Source: Lachnospiraceae bacterium (GTDB taxonomy: Bacteria > Bacillota > Clostridia > Lachnospirales > Lachnospiraceae). Taken from it: 64,000 nt of DNA. Below, piece by piece: positions 36,133 through 45,118 of the stretch (position 1 is its first letter; each line of letters begins with the position of its first letter). The notes under the pieces are model-generated. The model ran no database searches and had not been told where the DNA came from. It saw only the letters and a list, made by a program, of their open reading frames with translations. The DNA lies in contig SVEO01000006.1 of NCBI GenBank assembly GCA_015057275.1, positions 38,108-102,107 on the forward strand. Reading direction: 5' to 3'. A program made the translations under genes and the position numbers.

Positions 36133-36161
36133 TTGTCTTTTCTCTATCCCTATGATATGAT
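36133..36161 (+). promoter_or_regulatory. Possible promoter of the HAM1-like gene
   Basis: TTGTCT (36133-36138), 17 bases, TATGAT (36156-36161), about 50 bases before the GTG start. Confidence 0.5.
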
Positions 36162-36210
36162 TTAAACAATATCATTATAGGAAATCATTGCACGAAAAGA
36201 GGATAAACAA

Positions 36211-36822
36211 GTGATTCACACCCGCATCTTATACGGCACCGGCAACCCGGCCAAGCTTGAGGCAATGCGCCGCCGCCTAGCCCCTTTGGGCCTTGAAATC
36301 ATCGGCCTAAAAGACTTAAATACCGTCATCCCGGATGTTGTGGAGGATGGTAGGACGTCGCTGGAGAATGCGCGAAAGAAGGCGCTGGCATATTATGAAG
36401 CGTTTCAGATGCCAGTATTCTCCTGCGATTCCGGCCTGTACATCGACAATATTCCGCAGGACAAGCAGCCGGGCATCCATGTGCGCACCATCGGCGGAAA
36501 GTATCTGAACGACGATGAAATGCTTGCACACTATGCAGGGTTGGCGAAAGAATATGGCGATTTGACCGCGCAGTACCGCAACGCAATCTGTTTGGTGCTT
36601 GACGAAGCGCACGTATATGAAGCGATGGAAGAAAGTATGGCGAGCGAAAAATTCATCATTACGCAAAAGCCTCATCCGATGCGCAAGAAAGGTTTTCCCC
36701 TGGATAGTATTTCGATTGACATAAAAACCGGTGAATATTACTACGATTTAGCAGGAGACGAGCTCGACCAGGTAGCGGTAGAAGACGGATTTCTGACGTT
36801 TTTTGAAAAATATTTGAAATAA
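36211..36822 (+). CDS. HAM1/RdgB-family nucleoside triphosphate pyrophosphatase-like protein
   Basis: 203 residues, GTG start after AAAGAGGA. YGTGNPAKLEAM resembles the family's (S/T)xNxxK motif, and ENARKKALAYYEAF and FSCDSGLYID match the substrate-pocket segments. The C-terminal GLRP...SHR region is altered, so specificity for ITP/XTP is less sure. Transcribed alone, with its own terminator. Confidence 0.8.
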   Translation: MIHTRILYGTGNPAKLEAMRRRLAPLGLEIIGLKDLNTVIPDVVEDGRTSLENARKKALAYYEAFQMPVFSCDSGLYIDNIPQDKQPGIHVRTIGGKYLNDDEMLAHYAGLAKEYGDLTAQYRNAICLVLDEAHVYEAMEESMASEKFIITQKPHPMRKKGFPLDSISIDIKTGEYYYDLAGDELDQVAVEDGFLTFFEKYLK

Positions 36823-36827
36823 CTGCG

Positions 36828-36856
36828 TACGGAGTGCCATGGTGCTCCGTATTTTT
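36828..36856 (+). terminator. Terminator after the HAM1-like gene
   Basis: TACGGAG and CTCCGTA arms, extended by G-U pairs to a near-perfect 24-base palindrome, then TTTTT. Confidence 0.8.
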
Positions 36857-36972
36857 GTGAAAGAATTCATTACGGAGAACATTATAACTTGCACAAAACG
36901 TTTAGAGAATTGTAATTTCCCATATATTATGATATGATTTAGAAAAATCTATAATAAGAGGCAAATAACATT

Positions 36973-37533
36973 ATGAACGATACATTATTAAAAATCAAAG
37001 TGGATGCAAAAGCAGTAACAAAAGAGCTTTTGTCGATTGCGAAGCTTTCGGAGGGCGATATTTTAGTGATTGGCTGTTCTTCCAGCGAGGTCGCAGGCAA
37101 GACGATTGGCACTTTTTCAAGTGTGGAGGTAGCACAAGCTGTTTTCGCGGGAATTTATGAAATTACCGAAGCCGAGCACATTTATCTTGCCGCACAGTGC
37201 TGTGAACACCTAAACAGAGCGATTATCGTTGAGAAAAAGGTTGCCAAAAGAGAGCGCCTTGCGGAAGTGAATGTGATTCCACAGCCGAAGGCGGGCGGCT
37301 CCTTTGCGACAACTGCTTACAAAAACTTCAAAAATCCGGTAGCAGTCGAGTACATTTGTGCGGACGCGGGCATTGACATCGGCGACACCCTGATTGGAAT
37401 GCATTTGAAAAGTGTAGCAGTGCCGGTAAGACTTTCCCTTAATGCCATCGGTGACGCGCATGTGGTGTGCGCACGAACGAGAGCCAAATTCATCGGCGGT
37501 GAGAGAGCGGTATATGATGAGGCGTTGTTATAA
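36973..37533 (+). CDS. YwlG-like (TIGR01440/DUF436) protein
   Basis: 186 residues. VIGCSSSEVAGKTIGTFSS near the N terminus and AAQCCEHLNRAIIVE mark this conserved, uncharacterised Firmicutes family. Role unknown. Confidence 0.88.
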   Translation: MNDTLLKIKVDAKAVTKELLSIAKLSEGDILVIGCSSSEVAGKTIGTFSSVEVAQAVFAGIYEITEAEHIYLAAQCCEHLNRAIIVEKKVAKRERLAEVNVIPQPKAGGSFATTAYKNFKNPVAVEYICADAGIDIGDTLIGMHLKSVAVPVRLSLNAIGDAHVVCARTRAKFIGGERAVYDEALL

Positions 37534-37579
37534 ATTGTTGTTTTCAACCCCAAGTAGAACTCCTTCGCAAACCACGTTA

Positions 37580-37624
37580 TTGTAGCAACAAACAGTGATT
37601 GTTATACTTTCTGTGTAAGCTTAC
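37580..37624 (+). promoter_or_regulatory. Promoter and palindrome before the XRE-TPR gene
   Basis: TTGTAG (37580-37585), 17 bases, TATACT (37603-37608), then the perfect palindrome GTAAGCTTAC (37615-37624) at the likely start site. Could be an autoregulatory operator. Confidence 0.5.
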
Positions 37625-37653
37625 AGAATAATAAATTGAAATGAGGTATAGCA

Positions 37654-38691
37654 ATGGAATTAGGAAATAAAATGAAAGCGCTCCGCTTAAAAGCCGGTTT
37701 GACGCAGAAAAAGTTAGCCGAAGAATTAAATGTTAGTTTTCAAACGATATCAAAATGGGAAAATAATGTTTGTGCTCCGGATGTGATGCTGTTGCCGAAA
37801 ATCGCGGTATTTTTTGGTGTTACGATTGATGAATTGTTTGCTTTGTCCGTTGGACAGAAGCTCAGACGAATCGAAAATATGTTGGATATGGAAAAAGAAC
37901 TTTCCCATGATACATTTTCAGAGACGCTGGAATTTCTGAAAGAGCAGCTGGAAAGCAATGAAGACAAAGGAAGAACGTATTCCTTTCTTGCACATCTGTA
38001 TCATCACAGAATGACAAGCGATAGTATGTATGTTGAGCAATATGTGAAGAAAGCATTGACGATAAGTCCGGAGATTTGCGACTGTCAGTGGTTGCTGCAA
38101 ATGGCCTGCGGCGCAGCCAAGAGAGACTTCAACGTATATAATCGTAATGAGGTAATTGAATTTTATAAAGCGGTTGTGCAAAAAAATCCTGATGTGTCGG
38201 AAAATTATCTTCATTTATTGGACAATTTGATTGCGGATAATCGGACAGAAGAAGCAACTGCCGTTTTGAAAAAGTACAAAGCGACGGAAAAAAGCTGTGA
38301 GATTCGTGGACTCATCTATGAAGCGCGCATTGCATGGGCGGAGCATAGAGATGAGCTTGCAAAGCAAAAATATGCGGAATTGGAGCGGACATACGGTAAT
38401 TGCGAGCAGGCGATGTTTGAATTAGCGAATTTTCATGCAAAGACCTGTCAATATGATAAGGCAATTACTTACTATGAAAAGTCGTTCAAATTAGCGCAAA
38501 AGCCGCGATATATCGACGCACTAATTGGCATCGAAATCTGTTATGCAATCGAGGAGAATTACGAAGAAGCCGTCAGATGCTGCGATAGAGAGCTTGCTGT
38601 CCTACGAGAAGATTTCGGATTCGAAGAGGGAGAACCTATTCGAGATATAAATGAAAGAAAGCGGAGATATATCGAGAAAATTCGAGGGTAA
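37654..38691 (+). CDS. XRE-family regulator with TPR-like domain
   Basis: 345 residues. Helix-turn-helix at about 5-60 (LRLKAGLTQKKLAEELNVSFQTISKWENN), then helical repeats consistent with TPRs (about 90-340; for example AMFELANFHAKTCQYDKAIT). Architecture resembles peptide-responsive regulators. The next gene's ATG follows its stop codon directly. Confidence 0.88.
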   Translation: MELGNKMKALRLKAGLTQKKLAEELNVSFQTISKWENNVCAPDVMLLPKIAVFFGVTIDELFALSVGQKLRRIENMLDMEKELSHDTFSETLEFLKEQLESNEDKGRTYSFLAHLYHHRMTSDSMYVEQYVKKALTISPEICDCQWLLQMACGAAKRDFNVYNRNEVIEFYKAVVQKNPDVSENYLHLLDNLIADNRTEEATAVLKKYKATEKSCEIRGLIYEARIAWAEHRDELAKQKYAELERTYGNCEQAMFELANFHAKTCQYDKAITYYEKSFKLAQKPRYIDALIGIEICYAIEENYEEAVRCCDRELAVLREDFGFEEGEPIRDINERKRRYIEKIRG

Positions 38692-39456
38692 ATGATGAAT
38701 GAATTAGATTTAAAAAATTATTGGAAAGCAGAAGAAGCAATTGCACAGATGAAAGGCTGGGATTTTTCCTACATTAGTGGCCGATTTAAGTCCTATGAAG
38801 ATGATTTGCCGTGGGATTACAAAGAGATTGTGCAAAAATATTTACGTCCGCAGGATAAAATACTGGATATAGACACCGGTGGTGGAGAATTCTTACTGTC
38901 ATTGAATCATCCGTACGGGTTGACAAGTGTTACGGAGGGGTACGCGCCGAACGTAAAGTTGTGTCAGGAAAAGCTCGGTGCCTTGGGAATACGCGTTTGT
39001 GAGGTAACGGATTATTCGCGCATGCCCTTTGCGGATGGTGAATTTGATGTGATTATCAACCGGCATGGTGCTTATGATGCCGAGGAAATACGTCGCATAT
39101 TGAAGCCGGGAGGTCTGTTTATTACGCAGCAGGTGGGCGAAGATAATGACAGAGAACTGGTAGAGATGTTGCTGCCGGGAATGCCAAAATCCTTTCCGGG
39201 AATGAATTTGCGGGAGCAACGAAAGGTATTTTTCAACGTCGGATTCCACATATTGCAGGCGGAGGAGGCATTTCGGCCGATTGAATTTTCTGATGTCGGC
39301 GCACTTGTCTGGTTTGCGAGAATCATCGCGTGGGAATTCGTTGGATTTTCGGTAGAAAAATGTTTTGAACAATTGTTGCAGGTACAGAAGGAAGTCGAGG
39401 GAAATGGCTGCGTGAGAGGACGCATCCACCGCTACTTACTGGTAGCGAAAAAATAA
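38692..39456 (+). CDS. Class I SAM-dependent methyltransferase
   Basis: 254 residues. Motif I ILDIDTGGGEFLLSL (about 62), acidic loop, FDVIINRHGAY, and RRILKPGGLFITQQVG. Small-molecule substrate unknown. Translationally coupled to the XRE-TPR gene (TAAATG); ATG 38695 is an alternative start. Confidence 0.88.
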   Translation: MMNELDLKNYWKAEEAIAQMKGWDFSYISGRFKSYEDDLPWDYKEIVQKYLRPQDKILDIDTGGGEFLLSLNHPYGLTSVTEGYAPNVKLCQEKLGALGIRVCEVTDYSRMPFADGEFDVIINRHGAYDAEEIRRILKPGGLFITQQVGEDNDRELVEMLLPGMPKSFPGMNLREQRKVFFNVGFHILQAEEAFRPIEFSDVGALVWFARIIAWEFVGFSVEKCFEQLLQVQKEVEGNGCVRGRIHRYLLVAKK

Positions 39457-39468
39457 GAATTGTCTGAG

Positions 39469-39500
39469 AGTTCCGGAGAGTTGGTTCTCCGGGACTTTTC
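39469..39500 (+). terminator. Terminator after the methyltransferase
   Basis: AGTTCCGGAGA (39469-39479) with TCTCCGGGACT (39486-39496), followed by TTTTC. Confidence 0.8.
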
Positions 39501-39522
39501 TGTGTTTTATAAGGATAAAAGA

Positions 39523-39576
39523 TTGACAAAATTAGCAAGAAGGAATAAGATAAAAATATAAATTAGGAAACTAATT
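39523..39576 (+). promoter_or_regulatory. MarR-operon promoter and operator
   Basis: TTGACA (39523-39528), 17 bases, TAAGAT (39546-39551). A palindrome AATTAG-GAAA-CTAATT (39561-39576) lies at the start site, followed by another TTAGCAATTAA-like half. Fits MarR autorepression. Confidence 0.6.
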
Positions 39577-39607
39577 AGCAATTAAATTGAAATCAGGAGA
39601 TGAAAAC

Positions 39608-40033
39608 ATGGCGCATGAAAAATTGTTTTTAGCATTGTTAGGTGCTTCTTCAGCCCATGCGGAAGCGAGCAGAAATGCCTTTGCAACCTTAGGGGTAACT
39701 GAGGGACAACCTAAAATTCTCTATATATTAAGAAGACAGGACGGGTATGTACAAAAGGAACTTGCAGAAATTTGCGGTGTTCGGCAATCCACTTTAGCTG
39801 TATTGCTGATGAAAATGGAAGAGCAGAATTTCATTCGCAGAGAAGTCGACTATATTTCCGGTGGAAAGCGTGCTTACCGAATTTTCTTAACGGACAAAGG
39901 AAGGGTACAAGCAGATGAGATTGAACTTATCGTAGAAGCATTGGAAGAAAAGAGCTTTTTTGGATTTTCGCAGGAAGAAAAAGAAAACTTACTAACACTG
40001 CTAAGCAGAGCTGAGGAAAATATACGTAGATAA
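39608..40033 (+). CDS. MarR-family transcriptional regulator
   Basis: 141 residues. Winged helix with QKELAEICGVRQSTLAVLLMKMEEQNFIRRE and wing SGGKRAYRIFLTDKG. ATG 39608 after CAGGAG. Heads an operon with a lipoprotein hydrolase, an esterase and a DUF3237 protein, which it probably represses. Confidence 0.9.
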   Translation: MAHEKLFLALLGASSAHAEASRNAFATLGVTEGQPKILYILRRQDGYVQKELAEICGVRQSTLAVLLMKMEEQNFIRREVDYISGGKRAYRIFLTDKGRVQADEIELIVEALEEKSFFGFSQEEKENLLTLLSRAEENIRR

Positions 40034-40044
40034 GGGAGAACAGT

Positions 40045-40917
40045 ATGAGAAAGAGCAAAATTATTTTAGTAGCTATACTTGCTATGCTGGCAGTAAGTGG
40101 ATGCAAAGAGAATAAAAAAATAGAGGAGGTAACAACAATGAATGAAAATGAGAAAAAAACAGAAACAAAAAAAGTAGTGAATGAGGAACTTATCATTAAG
40201 GAAAACGGAAAAGAAATTTACGGGAAGCTGTATATGCCGGAAGAGGAAGGGACTTACCCGGCCGTTATTTTGAGCCATGGATACAATGGTTCGCACACGG
40301 ACTTTACAACCGAATGTCAATATTTTGCTTCCCATGGATTTATCGCCTATGCGTATGATTTCAGTGGCGGCTCTACTCGTTCAAAAAGTAGCGGAGAGAC
40401 GACAGACATGTCAATCTTTACTGAAAAAGAAGATTTACTGACAGTATTAAATTATTTCAAAAACATGGAGAAAGTAGATAAGGAGCGAATTTATTTGTTT
40501 GGCGGCAGTCAGGGTGGACTGGTAACGACCTTGGCGACAGAAGAAAGTAAAGAAAGTGTTCGCGGCATGATTTTGTACTATCCGGCGCTCAATATTCCGG
40601 ATGACTGGCGCGGAAACTATGCGACGGAAGAAGAAATACCGGAAACCGTTGACTTCTGGGGATTGAAGCTAGGGAAGAAGTTCTTTGTGGATATGCGTGA
40701 TTTTTACACATTTGACAATATTGGAACATTTACGGGAGATATTTTGATTATTCACGGTGACAAAGATGCGATTGTGCCGCTGAGCATTTCTGAAAGGGCT
40801 GTAGATTTATATGAGAATGCTGAACTTGTCGTATTGCCGGGCGAGGGACACGGTTATTCACCTGCCGGTGCTAAAACAGCACGTGAGCTTGCACTGGAAT
40901 TTATGCAAAAGCATTAA
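40045..40917 (+). CDS. Lipoprotein alpha/beta hydrolase
   Basis: 290 residues. Lipobox VSGC at about 18-21, so anchored outside the membrane. Oxyanion HGYNGS, nucleophile elbow GGSQGG (about 152-157), acid Asp in HGDKDAIVP, His in GEGHGY. Serine hydrolase/esterase; substrate unknown. Confidence 0.88.
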   Translation: MRKSKIILVAILAMLAVSGCKENKKIEEVTTMNENEKKTETKKVVNEELIIKENGKEIYGKLYMPEEEGTYPAVILSHGYNGSHTDFTTECQYFASHGFIAYAYDFSGGSTRSKSSGETTDMSIFTEKEDLLTVLNYFKNMEKVDKERIYLFGGSQGGLVTTLATEESKESVRGMILYYPALNIPDDWRGNYATEEEIPETVDFWGLKLGKKFFVDMRDFYTFDNIGTFTGDILIIHGDKDAIVPLSISERAVDLYENAELVVLPGEGHGYSPAGAKTARELALEFMQKH

Positions 40918-40950
40918 GCGAATGAATAAATATATGGAATGAGGTAAAAT

Positions 40951-41823
40951 ATGAGCAGAGAATTTGTTGATGTTAATTCCACATATTATACAAAATGCGA
41001 ACAAGCAGGTAAGCTGTTAAAAATACAATATAGGTCAAAGACATATGATGAGCTTGCTATGGATATTGCGAAAGATGCCTTGATCTATTTGCCTTACGGC
41101 TATGAGAGTGAACCTCAGAGAAGTTACCCTGTCTTTTACTTAATGCATGGTGGCGGAGGCAACTCGGACGAGGTTTTTGGCGGTGTTGATGCGAGAACGG
41201 ACTTGAAAAATATTTTGGATCATATGATAGAGAAGGGAGATATTGAGCCATTGATTGTGGTGGCACCTTCGTTTTATTATGAAGGCACGACAGAGGCATT
41301 GACCTCGAAAAAGGATGCGAGGTTATTAACGCAGAATTTTCATCATGAGCTGATAAATGACTTGATTCCGGAAATCGAAAACACATTTCGTGTCAAGCGT
41401 GGAAGAGAACATCGCGCTTTCGGCGGTTATTCGATGGGTTCAGAGGCTACATGGAATGTATTTGCAAAATGTCTTGTGCATTTTAAATACTTTTTGCCGA
41501 TGAGTGGCGATTGCTGGGCCATTCAAGTGACTGGCGGTATGTTATGCCCACAGCAGACCGTAGATTTTTTAATCGAATCGGTAAAAGCTGCAAAATGTAA
41601 TCCGACAGATTATAGAATATTTGCTTGTGTTGGTGATAATGGTGTAGCATTTAAGCCAATGGATTCGATGATAAGTGAAATGAAATTACGAGGCAAGTAT
41701 TTTTACTTTCATAAGGATTTCGCAGAGGGAAATATCGTATATTGCGTAGCACATGGCGGGACACATTCCTACGAGTATTGCTACAAATACATATATAATG
41801 CCTTGCCGCATTTCTTTAAATAA
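40951..41823 (+). CDS. Putative esterase (CE1/feruloyl-esterase-like)
   Basis: 290 residues, no signal peptide. YPVFYLMHGGGGNSDEVF, nucleophile in GGYSMGSEATW (about 155-161), C-terminal His in AHGGTHSYEYCY. Similar to xylan or feruloyl esterases acting on plant-derived esters. Confidence 0.85.
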   Translation: MSREFVDVNSTYYTKCEQAGKLLKIQYRSKTYDELAMDIAKDALIYLPYGYESEPQRSYPVFYLMHGGGGNSDEVFGGVDARTDLKNILDHMIEKGDIEPLIVVAPSFYYEGTTEALTSKKDARLLTQNFHHELINDLIPEIENTFRVKRGREHRAFGGYSMGSEATWNVFAKCLVHFKYFLPMSGDCWAIQVTGGMLCPQQTVDFLIESVKAAKCNPTDYRIFACVGDNGVAFKPMDSMISEMKLRGKYFYFHKDFAEGNIVYCVAHGGTHSYEYCYKYIYNALPHFFK

Positions 41824-41832
41824 GTAGGATAT

Positions 41833-42228
41833 ATGAATGAAATATTTGATATAACAATTTTCATCCAAGATGTGACCGAAGTAAAAGCTGAGGATAAAAT
41901 GGTAAAGATGATATCATTTAGCGGGAATTGCAATAGCCAGTATTTTCAAGGTGAAATTTTGCCAGGAGGTATAGACACTCAAGTGATACAGGCGAATGGC
42001 AAAGGAACTTTGTCTGCACGCTATATGATGCGAGGGATAGATTCGTCCAAGGCATCCTGCTGTGTTTTTGTCGAAAACAATGGAGTAATGGCAGAAAATG
42101 GTGAAATCGAAACTATACCGAAAATTGTGACGGATAGTAAAGAATTGGCTTGGCTGCAAAACGCACCACTTCATGGCAAATTGGTGATGGAAAAGGGTGC
42201 GCTGCATGTAAAAATTTATGTAAATTAA
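41833..42228 (+). CDS. DUF3237-family protein
   Basis: 131 residues of beta-rich sequence; GEILPGGIDTQV and ARYMMRGID are typical of the family. Function unknown. Last gene of the MarR operon. Confidence 0.75.
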   Translation: MNEIFDITIFIQDVTEVKAEDKMVKMISFSGNCNSQYFQGEILPGGIDTQVIQANGKGTLSARYMMRGIDSSKASCCVFVENNGVMAENGEIETIPKIVTDSKELAWLQNAPLHGKLVMEKGALHVKIYVN

Positions 42229-42238
42229 CTACGGATAG

Positions 42239-42272
42239 AAAGGTTTGGAGGAAAAATCCTCGGACCTTTTTT
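42239..42272 (+). terminator. Terminator of the MarR operon
   Basis: AAAGGTTTGGAGGA (42239-42252) with TCCTCGGACCTTT (42257-42269), then Ts. Confidence 0.85.
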
Positions 42273-42346
42273 CTGTTTGCGCGACAACGGCTGCATTTAG
42301 TGATATATTAATAATGATAAAAAATTAACGATATTCATTAAAAATG

Positions 42347-42375
42347 TTGACAAACACAAAAAATAGCCCTATAAT
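42347..42375 (+). promoter_or_regulatory. Consensus promoter of the DUF2975-HTH-pnuC operon
   Basis: Perfect TTGACA (42347-42352), 17 bases, TATAAT (42370-42375). Confidence 0.9.
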
Positions 42376-42383
42376 GCAATTAT

Positions 42384-42413
42384 CGACAAACGTTAAAAAT
42401 TTAACATTTGTCG
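42384..42413. promoter_or_regulatory. 30-bp operator-like inverted repeat
   Basis: CGACAAACGTTAAA (42384-42397) and TTTAACATTTGTCG (42400-42413) match at 13 of 14 positions with a 2-base spacer. Sits over the transcription start. A candidate target for the small HTH protein encoded in the same operon. Confidence 0.65.
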
Positions 42414-42455
42414 TTCGCAACAAACGATTCAATATTTTTACTTATGGAGGATGTT

Positions 42456-43169
42456 ATGAAACAGGAAGCAGTAACATGTATTAATAGGATTGGTAAAATC
42501 GGCCAAATCATAGAATTGATTTGCCGTATTGTGATGATTATCGGGCTAGTAGCGATGATTGGATTAACAGTTATTGTAGCAGTAATTCCGGAAGGATTTT
42601 TGAGCATCGGTGTGCGTGGCGCGATGGAGATCGGGGTTGATTTAGGTGCATTGGGCGTGGAACTCAGTGAGGAGGAGCAGAACGAAATTGCAGACGAATT
42701 GGATGCAAGCAAGGGAGAATTGGCAATGTCTTTCGATGGTTTGAAGGTGGAGGCTGATTCCGTGGAAACTTCGGTTGAGGATAGTAAAATTCAAATGACT
42801 TCGACGAGTGAAACCATTCAGATGATGGAACGTTTCAAATTGCTCGCTACATGTATCGTAGCAATGTTGGAATTGATGTTGGCTCTTGTTACTGTGATAT
42901 TTGCCGGCAGGCTTTGCAAGGCATTCCGTTATTGTGAGACACCATTTGGCATGGATGTGATTAAGAAAATGACGCAGCTTGCCTACGCACTTATTCCGTG
43001 GGCCGTGTTGCACCCGACTTTAAAAAATGCAGCAGGTCTTATGTTCTCGAATGAAGTGCAATTCACGGTAGACATTGGCATGATTATTGTGGTGTTATTA
43101 GTCTTAGCTCTGACATACATTTTCAAGTACGGTGCAATGTTACAGCAGGAATCTGACGAGACACTTTAG
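42456..43169 (+). CDS. DUF2975-like membrane protein
   Basis: 237 residues. Four hydrophobic segments: about 15-45, 135-160, 180-200 and 207-232, with an acidic outer loop (EEEQNEIADELDASKG). The pairing with a short XRE protein directly downstream is typical of DUF2975/YozG modules. ATG 42456 follows TGGAGGATG. Longer than the usual DUF2975 protein. Confidence 0.72.
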   Translation: MKQEAVTCINRIGKIGQIIELICRIVMIIGLVAMIGLTVIVAVIPEGFLSIGVRGAMEIGVDLGALGVELSEEEQNEIADELDASKGELAMSFDGLKVEADSVETSVEDSKIQMTSTSETIQMMERFKLLATCIVAMLELMLALVTVIFAGRLCKAFRYCETPFGMDVIKKMTQLAYALIPWAVLHPTLKNAAGLMFSNEVQFTVDIGMIIVVLLVLALTYIFKYGAMLQQESDETL

Positions 43170-43181
43170 GGGGAGAGAAAA

Positions 43182-43403
43182 ATGGGAAAAATTGTTTTGC
43201 GGTTAGACCGTGTGATGGCTGACCGAAAAATCAGCTTAAATGAGCTGTCGGAGATGGTTGGAGTCACAAATGTTAATCTTTCAAAATTAAAGACTGGCAA
43301 GGTAAGTGCCATCCGTTTCTCGACTTTGGAAGCAATATGTGATGCGCTACATTGCCAGCCGGGCGACATTTTAGAGTATGATGAGAGTACCAGAGAGGTA
43401 TAA
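43182..43403 (+). CDS. Short XRE/YozG-like regulator
   Basis: 73 residues, essentially one helix-turn-helix: VMADRKISLNELSEMVGVTN...CDALHCQPGDILEY. Companion of the DUF2975 protein. Probably binds the inverted repeat at 42384-42413. Confidence 0.85.
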   Translation: MGKIVLRLDRVMADRKISLNELSEMVGVTNVNLSKLKTGKVSAIRFSTLEAICDALHCQPGDILEYDESTREV

Positions 43404-43406
43404 GTT

Positions 43407-44105
43407 ATGAAGCACTTGATTATAGAAGAACTTTCCGGCTGGAAGCGCTGGGAGGTTGTTTGGCTGGTAGCAGAGTGTGTGGTTATTCTTGCATTATCGA
43501 TTTACTGGGGAGACACGGTCATGGGTACGATTTCCGCAATAACGGGAGTTGCCTGCGTTGTTTGTACCGGGAAGGGAAAATTGAGTGCGTATCTTTTCGG
43601 CCTAATTAACGCGTCACTCTATGGATGGATAGCTTTTCATGCGAAATACTACGGCGAAGTAATGCTCAACTGGCTCTATTATGTTCCGATGCAGTTTTAC
43701 GGATTTTATGTGTGGAAAAAGAACATGAATCCGGAAACCCACGAAGTCAGAAAACGAAAAATGACGTGGAAGGGACGTTTTCTGTTGACGGTTGTCATGG
43801 TACTGATTACATGGTTGTACGGCTTAGTGCTTAAGAGAATGGGTGGTGAACTACCATACATGGACGCACTGAGCACAGGTATCTCAGTTGTGGCAATTAT
43901 CATTTCGATTAAAATGTATCTCGAACAATGGATTTTATGGATAATTGTCGATACTGTCACGGTTATCATGTGGGCTATGGCATTTGCAAAAGGAAATTCA
44001 AACATAGCGACACTTATTATGTGGAGTGTCTATCTGGCAAATGGCGTAATTATGTATCTGAAGTGGGCGAAAGAAATCAAAATGGAAAACGCAAAAACAT
44101 CATAA
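43407..44105 (+). CDS. pnuC: Nicotinamide riboside transporter PnuC
   Basis: 232 residues with about seven membrane helices. FGLINASLYGWIAFHAKYYG and QFYGFYVWKKNM are PnuC hallmarks. Imports nicotinamide riboside for NAD. Starts 3 bases after the HTH gene. Confidence 0.92.
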   Translation: MKHLIIEELSGWKRWEVVWLVAECVVILALSIYWGDTVMGTISAITGVACVVCTGKGKLSAYLFGLINASLYGWIAFHAKYYGEVMLNWLYYVPMQFYGFYVWKKNMNPETHEVRKRKMTWKGRFLLTVVMVLITWLYGLVLKRMGGELPYMDALSTGISVVAIIISIKMYLEQWILWIIVDTVTVIMWAMAFAKGNSNIATLIMWSVYLANGVIMYLKWAKEIKMENAKTS

Positions 44106-44113
44106 GTTATGAA

Positions 44114-44144
44114 AAGGGCAAAACCATATGGCGGTTTTGCCCTT
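44114..44144 (+). terminator. Terminator after pnuC
   Basis: AAGGGCAAAACC (44114-44125) with GGTTTTGCCCTT (44133-44144), perfect 12-bp stem. The T run is weak on the plus side. It may serve the convergent dehydrogenase gene too. Confidence 0.75.
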
Positions 44145-44170
44145 GCTTGCAATTGTGGGAATATAATAAG

Positions 44171-45118
44171 TTACACGATTTGGTTTTGTGGATTTCCGGC
44201 AAAGAAGCACTGAATATTTTCTGCAATTTTGCCGATACAGCGGGCGCGTGCTTCAGAGGAGCCCCATGCCATATGAGGCGTGAGACAGACATTTTCAAAG
44301 TCACGTATTGCGTAAAACGGATGGTCTGTTCCGAATGGCTCGATGGAAAAAACATCGACGCCCAAACCGCCGATACGGCCTTTGCGTACTGCGTCGGCAA
44401 GAGCCTGCTCGTTCGTAACGGCACCGCGTGCAGTATTTATTACGATTGCATTTGACTTCATTGTAGCAATGCGCTCGCGGCTAATCAGTCCGCGAGTAGA
44501 ATCATTCAGCGGAATATGCAACGAAATAATGTCACAGGTGCGACAGATGGTATCAATATCGGTAAGCGGGAACTCACCTTCGGCTTTGCGCCGGCAAACG
44601 AGCACTTTAGCACCCAGCGCCTGTGCAATCTGTGCCACGCGCGTACCGATGCCGCCACCGCCGACCACGCCCCAAGTCATCGAAGACAACTCGTGGAATA
44701 CCGGCGTCATCCGATTGGCAATCCCGGAGTCGGTGTACTCGCCTGAGTGCACAAAATTGCGGTATTCTGTCAGATGACTTGCCAGCGAAAGCGCCATCGC
44801 TACACTTACCTGCGCCACACTGTCCGTCGAATAACCAGGTACATTACAAAGCGCAATGTCGTGCGCCCTACAATATGTGATATCAATATTGTCATAGCCG
44901 GTCGCTGCCACACAAATCAGCTGCAAATTTCTTGCAACGTTCAAATTTCCTGCATGCAATTTAATTTTATTTAACACAACAACGTCGGCGTCCGCAATGC
45001 GCTCCGCCACATCATCAGCCTCGGTAGCCTCGTACTCGACTGTCTGTCCGAGTGCGCGAATCGGTGAAAGGTCAATATCTGCGCCGAGTGTTGATTTATC
45101 AAGAATAACAATGTTCAC
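44171..45118 (-). CDS. D-2-hydroxyacid dehydrogenase (NAD-dependent)
   Basis: 315 residues. Rossmann motif GGGGIGTRVAQIAQALGA (about 150), catalytic Arg in NTARGAVTNEQAL (about 233), Glu in VFSIEPF, His in LTPHMAWGS (about 290). Reduces a 2-ketoacid such as hydroxypyruvate or glyoxylate; substrate not fixed by sequence. Confidence 0.92.
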   Translation of the reverse strand: MNIVILDKSTLGADIDLSPIRALGQTVEYEATEADDVAERIADADVVVLNKIKLHAGNLNVARNLQLICVAATGYDNIDITYCRAHDIALCNVPGYSTDSVAQVSVAMALSLASHLTEYRNFVHSGEYTDSGIANRMTPVFHELSSMTWGVVGGGGIGTRVAQIAQALGAKVLVCRRKAEGEFPLTDIDTICRTCDIISLHIPLNDSTRGLISRERIATMKSNAIVINTARGAVTNEQALADAVRKGRIGGLGVDVFSIEPFGTDHPFYAIRDFENVCLTPHMAWGSSEARARCIGKIAENIQCFFAGNPQNQIV

